In this document: positions 43,789 through 55,302 of the stretch, one piece after another
Layout: each line of letters begins with the position of its first letter
How positions within the stretch are numbered: the stretch's first letter is position 1
Assembly: GCA_020881915.1 (NCBI GenBank)
Contig: JAJFPB010000002.1
Span: 4,413,001 to 4,477,000 of the forward strand
Length of the DNA stretch: 64,000 nt
Direction of reading: 5' to 3'
DNA from: Paramyrothecium sp. XJ0827
Lineage: Eukaryota > Ascomycota > Sordariomycetes > Hypocreales > Stachybotryaceae
Translations under genes and position numbers: made by a program
Notes under the pieces: generated by a model
Told to the model about the DNA's origin: nothing
What the model saw: only the letters and a program-made list of their open reading frames with translations
The model's database searches: none

Positions 43789-44685
43789 AGTATTTGGGGC
43801 TTGTAATCCTCGTTGCCATGTTCCAGCTCTGCGACGAATCCGGAGCCACGCACTGGGCGCTGGTCATGACGCGTGAGGGGATACGGCTCGTAACGAGGGG
43901 GAGCGTGATGCCACCGGGTTCCGCCAGCGTCGTCGCCTCTGGAGAGACCGTGCGGCACACTCTGCAAGTCTGGAACACAAGCCATGGACATTGTAGCACT
44001 GCTGGGGGCCAGATCTTGAGTTGGAATGCCAGGCTCGCACGCAAAGGTATTACTGGCTAGATCCGGGAAACTGTCTGGGCTGGAGTTCCACGCAGGAGCA
44101 AGGGCAGGCGGCGTGTGTTCACCGGTGAAGGCAGGATCGCTGGTAGAGAGGGAGATCTCCCGCACGGAAATATGCTGCCCAGGCGTCTCCTGGGGTGACT
44201 CAAGACCGGCGGGTTGCACAGCTGTGCCAAAGGACAACCCGCGGTGGCTGTAGGTTGTGGACTTCAGCTGCGGATGGAACTGATGAGACCGGTCAGATAT
44301 AAAGGCCCTTGCCAAATGCGCCTGGCTACCCCTCCCTTTTCATCACTTTCCGGTTGGGGGGAGACAGGCTGAGCATATTATGTATGTCTTCTGGGGGCTG
44401 GCCATGTATGAGACGTAATTGTGTTCCATCCTCCCTCATCTCGCACCCATCCTCCCACCCGGTCAGCCATGCTTGCCAGTGATGCCATGCAATGCCGCCC
44501 TGCGTGGAGCAAGCCGCCCACTCTGACGTGTCTAGGCAGGCAAAGCAATGCGACCGCAGAGGCTATCGACACGGGCAAGGGTTTCCCAGGACACCGGGGG
44601 TAGTTGGAACAAAGAACTGAATGTCACTCACGCAGGAGGCCGTCACATCCATGACCACGGAAGCCGCATCTTGCGAGCTGAACAT
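41185..44685 (-). CDS. Putative transcription factor with atypical central Cys6 cluster and polyQ
   Basis: Model: exons 44685-44632, 44279-42849, 42793-42251, 42194-42113, 42058-41742 and 41679-41185, 973 aa. Exon 1 (MFSSQDAASVV, donor GTGAGT) and its 352-bp intron are the least certain part; all other introns are 54-62 bp and in phase. The N-terminal half is disordered and Gln/Pro/His-rich, with about 11 Gln in a row. A basic stretch (KKTQRRRSKSRK) precedes RACTRCREQKMRC...GDCQPC...APC. The six Cys are 486, 489, 496, 507, 510 and 526, spacing C-x2-C-x6-C-x10-C-x2-C-x15-C. The last gap is longer than in standard Zn2Cys6 factors, and the cluster is central, not N-terminal. The C-terminal 400 residues are folded-looking but unnamed (SWWVIYLTLFILL, WHYYNTLP). 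DNA binding is inferred. Confidence 0.82.
43755..43787 (-). repeat. CAG/CAA tract encoding polyglutamine
   Basis: Nine CAG and two CAA codons on the coding strand give a run of about 11 glutamines in the disordered N-terminal half of the regulator. Pure CAG runs of this kind vary in length between strains. Confidence 0.9.
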
Positions 44686-47493
44686 CCTCACGTTGTACAG
44701 GGTAGGTCAAGCGCAGTTGAGTAGCGGTCGAGCCCTCCAAGAAAAGAAAAGAGCACAGTTCCAGCGCGCGATGGAGGTGTCGTTGATCTTGCGGTGCAGA
44801 AGCGAGACGACGATGGGAGACAAACGATGTACGCTTTAGCCGCTTGATCTGTTGGTTTGCAAAGATAGCCCAAAGCACAGCGAACCAACATCTACTACAC
44901 GCAAGGTCGCTCGTTCCTTTCGTCGCGATTTCAATCAAGGGCCCCGGTTAGATCTCTGGCAGGGCTCGTCAGAACAACAGGACTGCACAAGGCGATGGGA
45001 AGGGAAAAGGAGCAGCGGTGGTACGACAGGGAAGAGGGGAGGGACAAACGAGAAAAAGCAACCCGGAGCCTGGCCTACAGTACGTGCTTGCTTGCTTGCT
45101 TCTTGCTGCTGGCGGGTTTCTGCATTGAAACCGGTGAGCGATGGGAACGGGTTGCCATTGGTCGCGCAAGAAGCACATCAGCTCCCCGGTGGGCCGTGAC
45201 CGAATGGGAACCCTGCAAGGCGTTTATCTACTCTGCGAAGGAGGGTCACGTCGGGTTACGAACGTGCCAGCAGACAAGAAGGCTGAGCAGAAACCCGTCG
45301 TCTCGACTTTTGCTCTCCAACCCTGAACCCTGCTACGTCAATGGAGCATCAATGAACGCTGGCGGCTCCGTTGTTGCAGTTCGGATAACGCACGAGGCAT
45401 GTCCACGCGGAGTTTCTTGCTTCTTCTATGCAACACGGGTGGGGGGTGATCCAGAATAACGATGTTGCTGGGGGGGCGCCCGGATCTGCATCCCCGATGC
45501 GCCCTTGTCCCACAACTGCAGGGATACGGTCATTTCTAGCGTACCTGTCGGATGTTGTACATGCCTCCATCGTTCCAGGAGGTTGGTTATAGGGCCGTTA
45601 CGAGAAAAAGTCTGAAATGACAGCTCTGTTGGCCGTGAACCCGGTTCAATATAGCCTCATCGCCTTTCCAACAAGCGCGCGAGCAACCCGCTTGGCGATC
45701 CGAGATATAAAAGGGCCAAACTTCCCTCGGCTCCGCACGTTGTCAACGGCGCGTTGGACGCTGCGGGCCTTTGCGGGGCGATCTTGGTCCAGCGCTTGAG
45801 CGGACCAGGGTGTCAAATCTTGACCGGATGTCCTGTTGCTTGGGGGGCAAGCGGACGACCTGAGCCTAAGACGATTGCGCCGGGCTTCTTAGGTATCTCA
45901 GGACACACTCGTGTTCAACCAAGGCCGTCCTCCATCAACTTTTTTTTCCCTTCCTGCAGACCCTCCCTCCCTCCCTGAATCTTCACTGCAGGGCTCATCC
46001 CAGCCGCGTGCAGCATGCTGCATCGGGGAAGCAGACACGGAAGCGGAGACCGGGGAGATCTGTGAGTGAAGTCGCGATGCTTTGAGCGAGAAAGTCCGTT
46101 CATTCATTCCCGCCCCCTGCAGAAGCGACCTTGGGCTAATCTATTGTTCATTCCACTTAGTTCAGGTCGCCACACCAAGCCAAGGTCCTGAATACCTTGC
46201 TTTGAAGCTGCATTCCCACCGCGTGGCTTGCCCGGGTAGCAGACTTCGGACGAGAAGACGAGTTCTTGCTTTTTTCTCCCGCTCTCGCGCAAGCCCTGTT
46301 TGAACAGAAAGAAACCCGGTTGCCGTCTCGCTCTCGGGACGGCTCGTTATGCATGAAGTATTGGCCAATGTCTCAGACACTCGAGAGCTTTCTGCGGCGC
46401 ATACCCGAACGTTGTTAGGAGCGAATAGGCGTGTCGTCCTTATCTCGGCCAACGGCTCCGATATGCTTTAAGCATCGCAAACCTCCGAAGGCGGGAGCCA
46501 TGCAGCCATATGCTGCCGCTCAAACCTCGACAGAGCGCATGGTGTGGCCCAGTCCTACCCGCCGCGGGCGGGACCGCGAGCCTGGCTGACCGTATATCGA
46601 AGTTGGGATGTGTCGACGTCGTCGCTTTCGCACAGCCGGGAACTCCACATGTTCATCCAAGGGACACCCATACAGCTTACATCTCTTCACGCCTCTATCC
46701 ACCACACAGACTGAAGGTTGTTGCGGCGGCCTGTCAACTGGGCCCAAATTGCACGTCCACACCCACATGCCTTGCCGACCCGCGGCGAACGGAAGCTGGG
46801 TCCTGTGGTATAACCAAGAGGGCGGCTGCCACCATCCGATCCTCCTAGACCCTGCAATGGTTCATGATAGTCTGTAACGGACACGAACCCGGTCTGCAAG
46901 CAATTCGGGTGGATCTGACCTCCATCCCTGGGCAGGCCACACCTCATTGCTGCACCTTACACGTTCGATGGTTCGTCTATCAAGTGGGTATCGACAACGC
47001 CGGCATCCCTGATGTCACGATGCTGTGTCGTTGAAGACCTCCTCCGCGAATCATGCCCCATCCGGCCACACGAATGGATGTTATCCATCCATGATGGAAG
47101 GACAAGCTCATGTTGGCGCTTGTCGGATCCCTTGGGCTCTGCATCATCCACTCCACACGCTCCCTGGCAACGAACCACTACTATTTCTGCCGGGACCACC
47201 TTCCGATGCGCATATCACCATGGTGGATTGTCTTGACCGTATTCAATGTTGGTTACGGAAGCCTTGCGTGATGCGCTGAGAGGATTGTGTGGTTGAGAAG
47301 GCCCAGGGGGTGCGGTCTGCTCTGCATCAGAGTCTCTTCATTTACTTGGTTGAAGGGATATAAAAGCTTCGACGTGTCTGGGGATCTTGGAACTTTCTTC
47401 TTGAAGTTCTCCACATCAAACGTTCCTCCACCTCCAGAATCTTTAAACCCCTTGTCTATCTTATACCAGAAAAGACCAATTCTCTCAAACAAC
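44686..47493. other. 2.8-kb intergenic region between divergent genes
   Basis: No gene is supported. It serves as 5' flank for the Cys6 regulator (-) and the dioxygenase (+). GCTTGCTTGCTTGCTT lies near 45086. A GATATAAAAGG core-promoter-like motif lies at about 45704-45715 without a recognisable gene after it. Frames up to 150 codons exist (44995-45459) but look random. Confidence 0.4.
47359..47365 (+). promoter_or_regulatory. TATA box of the dioxygenase gene
   Basis: TATAAAA lies 129 bp upstream of the start codon and is followed by a C/T-rich leader with CAAAC/CAACATGG context at the ATG. A clean TATA box suggests a regulated, inducible gene. Confidence 0.5.
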
Positions 47494-48927
47494 ATGGCAA
47501 CTCTACATAGTGCAGCTCTCCCCACTCATGTTGGCAACATGATGCATGAACGGCCTGCCAACGAAGAAGGTCCGCTCCTTCCAGATTCCTTGCAGGGCTC
47601 TCTTGTTTGGGCCGGCGAGGATTTTGCCGAGGCGGACTACGTCCTACATGTGACAGATAGCGACATCCAAGAGCTTGATGCTGCCTTGTCCCACTTCAAA
47701 GGTTTGCTAAGTCTCCTGAAGTTGTTCAATAGAGTGTCCTTACTAAGAGCAACCAGGGTTGGGTCTGGGCGAGGACCAAATTTCTGCTGAGACCTTCCCC
47801 CTCCAGGGGCTCAAGGCAAAACTTCAAGGAGCGGCTCTAGAGCTTCATCAGGGGCGCGGCTTCACTGTCATCAAGGGCCTTGACGCCGGTCACTACGAGG
47901 TGGAAGACAGCGTCAAGCTATTCCTGGGCATTTCTAGTTACGTTGCAGACCACCGAGGTCGTCAAGATAAGGCAGGGAACATGCTTTGTACGTCTAATAA
48001 CCTCGAATCATGCATTTGTTGCTCCTGTCTAACCGCAGAACTGTCAAACAGCCCACATCACCAGCTCCAAGCTCTGGACAGTTCCCAAGGACCAGCGTCA
48101 TGGAATTCACTCTGATGCAGCCCTCGTATGTGCATACCTAGATGTCCCCTTGCTCTTCTAGTCCTACCCACTAACAACAATTAGCCTTTCCACAACGATA
48201 TGGGTTGCGATGTTCTTGCCCTTCAGGCTCGGCATACTGCTGAGAAAGGAGGCTTGACCTATCTTTCTTCGGCATGGACAGTCTTCAACAAGCTTCTTGC
48301 AAAAGAGCCCAAAGTGGCCAAAGCTCTGTTGACCCCTGACTGGCCGGTGCAGATGTGAGTTCGAATTGTGCCCACGCCTTCCGACGCAAGAGTCTAACCC
48401 ATCGATCGAGTAGTTCCGGCCGAGAAGCTCGACACTACCTCGCCCCAGCCTTCGCAATCCAAGAGGGCAAGCTCATGGCAAGCATGGATCCCAACCGGTT
48501 CGGACCGCATCCTTCGTTCACCGGTACCCCTAAGCCTCCTAGCCTCACGGCTTTACAAACTTATGCTCTCGAGCGTGTTTCGGCCGTGGCGTACGAAAGC
48601 GAGATCGGTCTTCGTCTCGAGCAGGGCGACTTGCTCTTCTTCAACAACTGGGCTCTACTCCACCGTCGTGACGCGTACCGTGACGGCGACGAGACGTCCC
48701 GTCATCTCGTCCGACTGTGGCTTCGGAACAGTGAGCTGGGCTGGGCCGTCCCGAGCGCCATGCTGCCTCCCTGGGCGGCGGCCTACGGACCGGCCGAGGG
48801 AGATGGCGCGCGGCTTTACGCTCTGCACCCTTCCAAGGAATATAAGAAGCCGAAGTACACCGCGGGCTCTGCTGCTTTCATCATTGAAGACACGGAAGAA
48901 GCCGCTGAGAATCATAGCGGAGTCTAG
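47494..48927 (+). CDS. Fe(II)/2-oxoglutarate dioxygenase, TauD/TfdA family
   Basis: Exons 47494-47701, 47757-47987, 48052-48125, 48185-48354 and 48414-48927, 398 aa. All phases agree; the second intron must end at AAACAG (48051), because the nearer CGCAG would create a stop codon. The family oxidises small substrates with O2, Fe(II) and 2-oxoglutarate. Iron ligands are visible: His174 and Asp176 in PFHNDMGCDVLAL, and the distal His311 in FNNWALLHRRDAY. The 2-oxoglutarate-binding Arg lies in RHLVRLWLRN. LSHITSSKLWTVPKDQRHGIHSD before the HxD is as in many fungal TauD-like proteins. The substrate is unknown. No biosynthetic genes lie nearby, so a catabolic role is a guess. Confidence 0.9.
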
Positions 48928-51900
48928 GTTTCAGGCTGGATTCCTGGCCGTTTGAAGCGGACAATCGTGGAAGTTGGGAAGGGGTGAGTGTTTACTACTG
49001 CGGATCAAGCCGGGTTTCACTTTGGATCAGATAATTCCACTATGAGTAATTTGATAGTCCACTTAATGTCAAGCAATTCTTAGCCCTCAATATGACCCAT
49101 CACGTCTCAGATTCACATACTCTAGTAAATCAACACTGGCTCTTTCCTGGATGCCTCGCGTCGGGCAGGCCAGCTCTTACGCCCATGCCTGTCCGCAAAT
49201 CCTGTAGTGCCGATACTCGTTCTATTCCGACCTGTAGGATGTTGAAAAGGGTGAGACCTGTCTCGGCTATGTGCACTTACAGTGTGCGGGTGAAGTGCAT
49301 ATGCTCCACCCTTGTCTGTCTGTAACACATCACGCGCCTCCCGATCTGTAGCCCATGTTCCGGCCCGCTGTCGCCGGCATGAGGGCCCTGACGCCTTTTG
49401 GTTCCAGGAATACCACAGAAGCTTGGGCCATAGAACCGTTCGTTTACGTGCGCGCTGTTGCGAGTTGCTTGTGGGGGTCATCAAGGTCTGGGGTTCGATG
49501 TGTGGCCCCAACAACCAGGACCAGCTCATCTTCGAGACGGAGCACCAGGAACCAACTGGCCGGCGGTTAGGCAGCTGTTGCATCCGGAGAAATTCGAATG
49601 CACTAGTCGGGCTCAGGCATGCAGTACGGGGCCATCTCCAGGTCCAGCTGATAGTGGTTGTCATTTCCAAACCCCGTCTGGGAGGGTGTACGGATATCTC
49701 CCGCCGGCAAGGCTTCCCCATGTGTCAGACATGTCCCGCGGATGGGCGGGATTAGGTGGTAAAATGACAATATGGAGCCTCTCGGTGAGAGCCTTAGCCA
49801 CGTTGGGCCTCCTTAAGCCAAGAGCTGTGCAACAGCGATCTTCCCTGCGTTGGGCTCCAGCTACGGGGTTGCAATTATCGGCCAGGCGGGCTTCGAAAAC
49901 CAACAAGCCAGGCTGCTCAGCTGACTCTAACGTCTTCCGGGACAGCAGTCCGGATGCAAGCGATCTTCCCCCTGAGCCACCTTTTTAGACATGCTGCCGG
50001 CTCGTGCCAATACAACCTCGGTGTGACGACCTTATACATGCTTGAGCGACCAATGCTTTCCCTTGGAGGTCTATTGTTCCATCCACGTATTCAGAGAAGC
50101 AACCACAATGCGGTAGGTGGCGTGGTGGTCACGGCTCGCGTGACGTGTCTCCTCGCCAGAGGCCGAGCCTCGTCAGAGAGATGAAGGCCGATGCAGCATC
50201 TCTGGCCCCTCATCAGCGGATGCCTTCACCAACGGCCAGACGCTAATGGATCCTTCAGCAGCGGCTTCAACCTGTAAGTCATTCTAGCTAATCTCCATCG
50301 AGATGGTGTGTGGGTCGAAGATTCAGAGTCAGGACGTCCGAGTACCATGAGGATGATGAAGCACGAAACCAGGTTTTCGAGCCCTTTCGGTTATCATATC
50401 AGAAATCATATCATTTGCCTTATAATGCTGACCAGAACGATCAATCCGACGGGACGTGCATATACAGTCGTCATTAGAATAAGCTCATGATATCTTCAAG
50501 ACCACAACATCTCAACTGGTTAGTTCGTTTCCACTAGCCATTCATCTAGCTCATGCTCGTCAGTGACCCCCCGTGGGGTGGGGAGGCAGGGTTCTACCTA
50601 CTGTATACCTCATCGTTAAGTACATGGTCCACGCCTCTGTGTGGTGGTAGAGAGTGTCAGGGGTAGGAATGTGTTGCACCTTTCACTGATGTTCCACAAA
50701 GGCCTTGTCTGATCACGTCGGTACCCCCACTCGGTGAGGAATGAGCAAAAAGCCTCTCTTGGCGGTCATTCTCAGCGGGCATCAGGGTCGCATTAGAGTA
50801 GCCGCTTCTCGTGGGGTGTGACGTGTGGTCAAGCGAGCCGCCAGTGACTGGATGCAGCAGGTTGTCAGGACTACTTGCCGAAATGCAGCAGCTTCAAACT
50901 CGTGCAGTAACATGCTTCCTAGATGCACAGACCGACCTTGGCTAGATTCGAGGCCGGGGGCAGCGATCCACAGTTCCGCATGCAACTCAGTGTCATCCAT
51001 GAACCAACAGTCATGGTCAGCCTTGTATTGAACCTTGTCGATAGGATGATAGTTCCGCAGTTTATCGCCCCGTAGGATCAGCTGCTCCGATCAGACTGAC
51101 AGGCTACCGCTCTCTTCGCTGGCGATTATCTAATTCAAAATGTGATGATCCCGCTGTAGGGAACGGAGAACAGGAGAGACGCGGCACACTGACCCACATT
51201 GTAGCAGGGCGTGACTTGACGAGTCATGAAGGCATCCAGGGCGAGACCTGACGCTCCCAATTGAATAGAATGCTTGACCGGTCTGAATGTACTCACGTTC
51301 GCACAAACATAGCCAGCATACATGTTTTGATAGAAGACAAGCGAGAGGAGCGTTTTGGAAAGACAGTAGAGTAAACCGGAGTAACGTGTCCTCAGGAGAG
51401 CGCTACGCGCAGACACGGCCGTTTTACCGATCGACTTTGTGTGGATCTGGCTTGATCCTGCTTGTAGTGTGTCATTCGAGATGTGATCGGTTCTCTCTCA
51501 ATGCTTCCTACAACACCAAATCCCGAGCAACCCTTTCTTATTTGTTGCCGTTGGTCGTATTAACAACACGGGCGTTAAAAATCATTTTTCGTAATCCAAT
51601 TCTATCTCTAATCACTCGCATGGTTTCCGCATGGCACGCAACACGCCACGATCATGGCCAAACGAAAGGCCCGCTTTCCAGACGAACATTTGTCAACTCG
51701 TGTGCAGAACTCGCGGACACTTTTGAAGTCTTGACTGACTTGTCGAAGACAGCAGAAGCTCTTGGGAGCCGATTCTGGCTTGGACTTGTTCAGATGCAGA
51801 ATGCAAGCGAGCCCAAATCACCGCGTTGTCCGGGCATTCCGTCAATACTCGATCGAATAGCGTGGACTCGAACACGTCGACAGTATCCTTGAATACTCAG

Positions 51901-52008
51901 AGCTGGCAAAAGCCTGGTTAAACAGATGCTTCTTGCACTATGCTGGCGTTAGCGGGAGCATGACATAAGTCCAAAGCCGTGCGATTCCTGTCCAGACTTC
52001 ACTGCAGA

Positions 52009-52266
52009 ATGACCCATAATCTCTACCGTCCCGAGCAACCAGAACCGAGTCCTCCGCCTTACTTTATAGACTGTTCCCAGCGGCCATACGACGAGAGCAG
52101 TTCTGTCGACGTCGAATATATTTGGCACATGCTGAGGGCAGTCTGTATGGACCGTTGCCAGGAACGACTATTGACAGGCCATCGACGGGGCAAAATATAT
52201 TATATGTCAACTTGGAGACAAGAACATGACCGGCTAATGGACGTCATCGTTGCGATCTGTCGCTAG
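52009..52266 (+). CDS. Possible small ORF or gene remnant
   Basis: 85 codons from an ATG at 52009. The second half (SVDVEYIWHMLRAVCMDRCQ, ERLLTGHRRGKIYYMSTWRQ, EHDRLMDVIV) has a helical, protein-like pattern unlike the neighbouring random frames, but I recognise no family. It may be a small gene, a last exon or a remnant of a larger gene. Confidence 0.25.
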   Translation: MTHNLYRPEQPEPSPPPYFIDCSQRPYDESSSVDVEYIWHMLRAVCMDRCQERLLTGHRRGKIYYMSTWRQEHDRLMDVIVAICR

Positions 52267-54110
52267 CGGTTTGGTACACCTGCTCCGTTGATTGCTGGCA
52301 CAACAGTTCAACGAGCCAGGCAGCCGAAGCCCCGTCTAGGCGAGTTAGGAATTGATGGTGGTTACAATATTGAAAGCACAGTTATGGGTGGATCACAAGA
52401 TGGATTCGTAAGTTGTGCTTTACAGACCTACCTCGACGTGGCATGTCAGGTTGACTAACTGAGAAACACAGGGCTGCCTTGCGTCCTTGACGCCCTAGCG
52501 GAGTGATCCAGTAGCCAAGCATTCTTGCAAAATGAAAAATTCGATGAATTGGCGCGTGCCAGTTCAAGCGGGCGACCGAGCAAATGAGATCACGGGCAAA
52601 GATAGGGGCAACGGCCTTACCTTGAGCGTCCGAGCAGAGTTCGTAAACATATTCGATTGAGAGATATAAGTTGATTGAGAATTTTACGAGCTCAAGTACA
52701 CCAAATCATCGAATTACGAGGCATGTTTCCTGTTGTGGACTATACCATACTATACCTATTCGGTTGTTGTTGTTGGTCCGAACTTGTTGGGTTGGAATAA
52801 GCAAAGAGCGCATATGACAACATAGTCTCGCACGTGTGGAGAGAAGAGAGCTGGGCAATCTCTAGCAAAATTGTGGATAAATTCGCTGCTTTGCAGACGA
52901 AATCAGCCGCTCCTCGACTACACCTCATTGGGTTTGTGGTCAGAGTTCAGCTTTGCTAGTTGCGTACATCAACAACCGGATACTAGCTTCCGCAGGCCTT
53001 TCCCAACCTTTGACAACTCATCATCGACGGAAAATGTCGACCTTTTGTGCGTTCTTATACTGGCATCATCCTCGTCAGCCCAGGGTTCCTTCGCTAAGAG
53101 AGGTGATGCGATGGTTGTGATAGAGCAATTGGACCCGAGTGTAATACGTCGTTCCTGATGCACTTCCAAGGAACCCTCCCCTCCCCTCCCCAGATACAGA
53201 TCGGTCCATATCAGCTGCGCTTGAATTTGCAGACATGAGCGTCCGACTGACGGATCATTGACGAAACTTTCCCCGGTTTGCCTTGGGCCATGGACTTGGA
53301 TGGCTTCAATGGTTCTCTCCTATCTTCCTATTAGCTTTTGTGGCCCCATGGGTTTTGGCACTACGGCTGACAGCGTTTCTGAGAACCCCTGTCGCGGTTG
53401 TCATTTGATAGTACGACAGTTGTCCAGGGTTAACACCTAGGTCTTACGACTTCACCGACTGCAGGGTGAAGACATTGTTGCTTATGCTCTTAAACAACTA
53501 GCTACCTTTCGGGAAAGCCCTATAACTGCGAAGCTCTCGCGTCAATCAGGAATTCCTGTTGACCTGGTTGTGCAGCCACTTCCGACGAACTTTCGTTGAT
53601 CGAACCGTTTCTTGGCGTCTCTTGTGGATACTAGTTCTTAAGACAATAGCTAGGTCTATCTCCTCAACTTTGCCGGATTCAGCCACGAGAAATAAGCATA
53701 TCGATGCATTGCTTCGCTCTCTCGTTCACTATTAGGACGATGCCAGCCGATTCGCAGCAACACTCACGCTAACAACGACCATTTCCCACGGAGAGATCCT
53801 TTCTGCTCGGGGTCTACGGGAGAGTAGAACCTAAAGCCGTGGCAATAAGGAGGTATTCGGCCCATTCGAGTTGCATTCTGTACATTGTGACGTGGTACTG
53901 GTCTACCCTCTTATGCCGGGTGTGGCTCGGTAGGTTGATTTGACATGCCGGCGAGTTATCTGATGCCGACACACTCCGAAATCATGGACGAATCCGTCTC
54001 TTAGCCTCCGAACAGGTATCGCCAGTGGGTGCTGCAATGTTCTCGATTTCCCTTAACCACTCAAGGGTAGGTTCATGAAACTAGCCTGTCAACAACTCCT
54101 ATCGATAATG

Positions 54111-54378
54111 TGGACAAACATTTGTGCCCCTGATTTATGCTCTTGAATAAGCTTCAGCCTCCACAACAAACTCCACTGGCTACCAGCTCTATGGGTCTTT
54201 GCAACTCCACCAGTCAACCTGCAAGGTCCTGGCTCATCCTGAAGCTTAACAAGCATTCGATGTCCTCCAGTCAGGCAACAAGAGTCAATTTGCCGCAGCC
54301 GAGGAGCCTACAGTCCGTCCGGCTACCCTACATCGCATCATGGGCTCAAGCGACCAGGCGTTGATCCATGACGCATAA
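54111..54378 (+). pseudogene. Possible coding remnant with two TAA stops
   Basis: One frame reads TFVPLIYALE-stop-ASASTTNSTGYQLYGSLQ, then STCKVLAHPEA-stop-QAFDVLQSGNKSQFAAAEEP, then TVRPATLHRIMGSSDQALIHDA. The composition is protein-like, and both stops are TAA, which a C-to-T change would make from CAA (Gln). No family recognised; chance cannot be excluded. Confidence 0.3.
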
Positions 54379-54986
54379 TGATCGGAAATGGCCTACGCCA
54401 GATCGTAGTGGCATTACACCAAGCCGTTAATGCGCCGCTGTGGCGGGACAGCGCTTGTTTCAAGGCTTGCTAATAATAAAACATCCAGGAGCTTCCAAAT
54501 ACCGTACCCGTGATTTGAGTGCGATGCACGCAGACGGGCTGTTCTAGGCACGGGAACATAACACAGCCTCACACATGGCAAAGTGGGCTTCACGATGCGG
54601 CAAATGGATACGTGAAGAGACGGTGCGAATTTGCTAGAGGCTAGGAGGTTTTGGTCCGTGACGGTGTCCCGGCCGGAAGACTCATATAACCAGCCCGAAG
54701 TGGAGACGTCGGCAGAAGTTGTCGGGGATTCGAGATCTTGATCGCTTTGGTCACGAGAACTCTTGACCTCGCATTTGGAATAATCTGATCCCAGATCTGA
54801 TGGAGTCGAGGTATCTTGCTTCATCTGATCTGCGGGCCGTGCGCTCGCTGTCGTGGAGATGCAATACGAAATCACACGCACACAAAGGAGCCTGCAACGA
54901 ATACGAAAAGAGAAAGCCTGGCTCACGCAGGGCACCAACCTGCTCAGAATTCGTACGGACTACTGCAGCTTGCGCGTGAAGGCCCT

Positions 54987-55010
54987 GGACCTGGACCTGG
55001 ACCTGGACCT
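54987..55010 (+). repeat. Hexanucleotide repeat GGACCT x4
   Basis: Four perfect GGACCT units in gene-poor DNA. Confidence 0.95.
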
Positions 55011-55270
55011 GTGAAAACACATGGATTCGGTGAGAATTGGACACAGGTGAATGGACAGTAGATCACTTAGTAATGCGGCTCTACGAGTGTCATTTCTCAA
55101 CAAGTGAAACGGCGAAAAACCCTGAAAGATGATCTCGAACAATGTTTGTCCGTCTTACATCTACGTGTGCGTGACGGGCGTGGGCGTGTCCGCCTCAGAC
55201 GTTGATCGACGTTGAGGCTTGATACAAGCTAAGGTATCGAAACTGAGTCGAAGCCGCGACCACGTGACTG

Positions 55271-55302
55271 TCCCAATTTTGTCGCCTCCCAATTTTGTCG
55301 CC
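55271..55302 (+). repeat. Perfect 16-bp tandem duplication
   Basis: TCCCAATTTTGTCGCC occurs twice head to tail with no mismatch, so the duplication is recent or maintained. Confidence 0.95.

Noticed and set aside
41185..48927. A biosynthetic gene cluster around the Cys6 regulator and the dioxygenase
   Set aside because: No polyketide, peptide, terpene or other core synthase and no transporter lies near; two genes of common families are not a cluster.
49122..49721. 199-codon minus-strand frame
   Set aside because: Trp/Arg/Ser-rich without domain. Another frame here looks slightly more protein-like (GNDNHYQLDLEMAPYCMPEP) but has stops; too weak to annotate.
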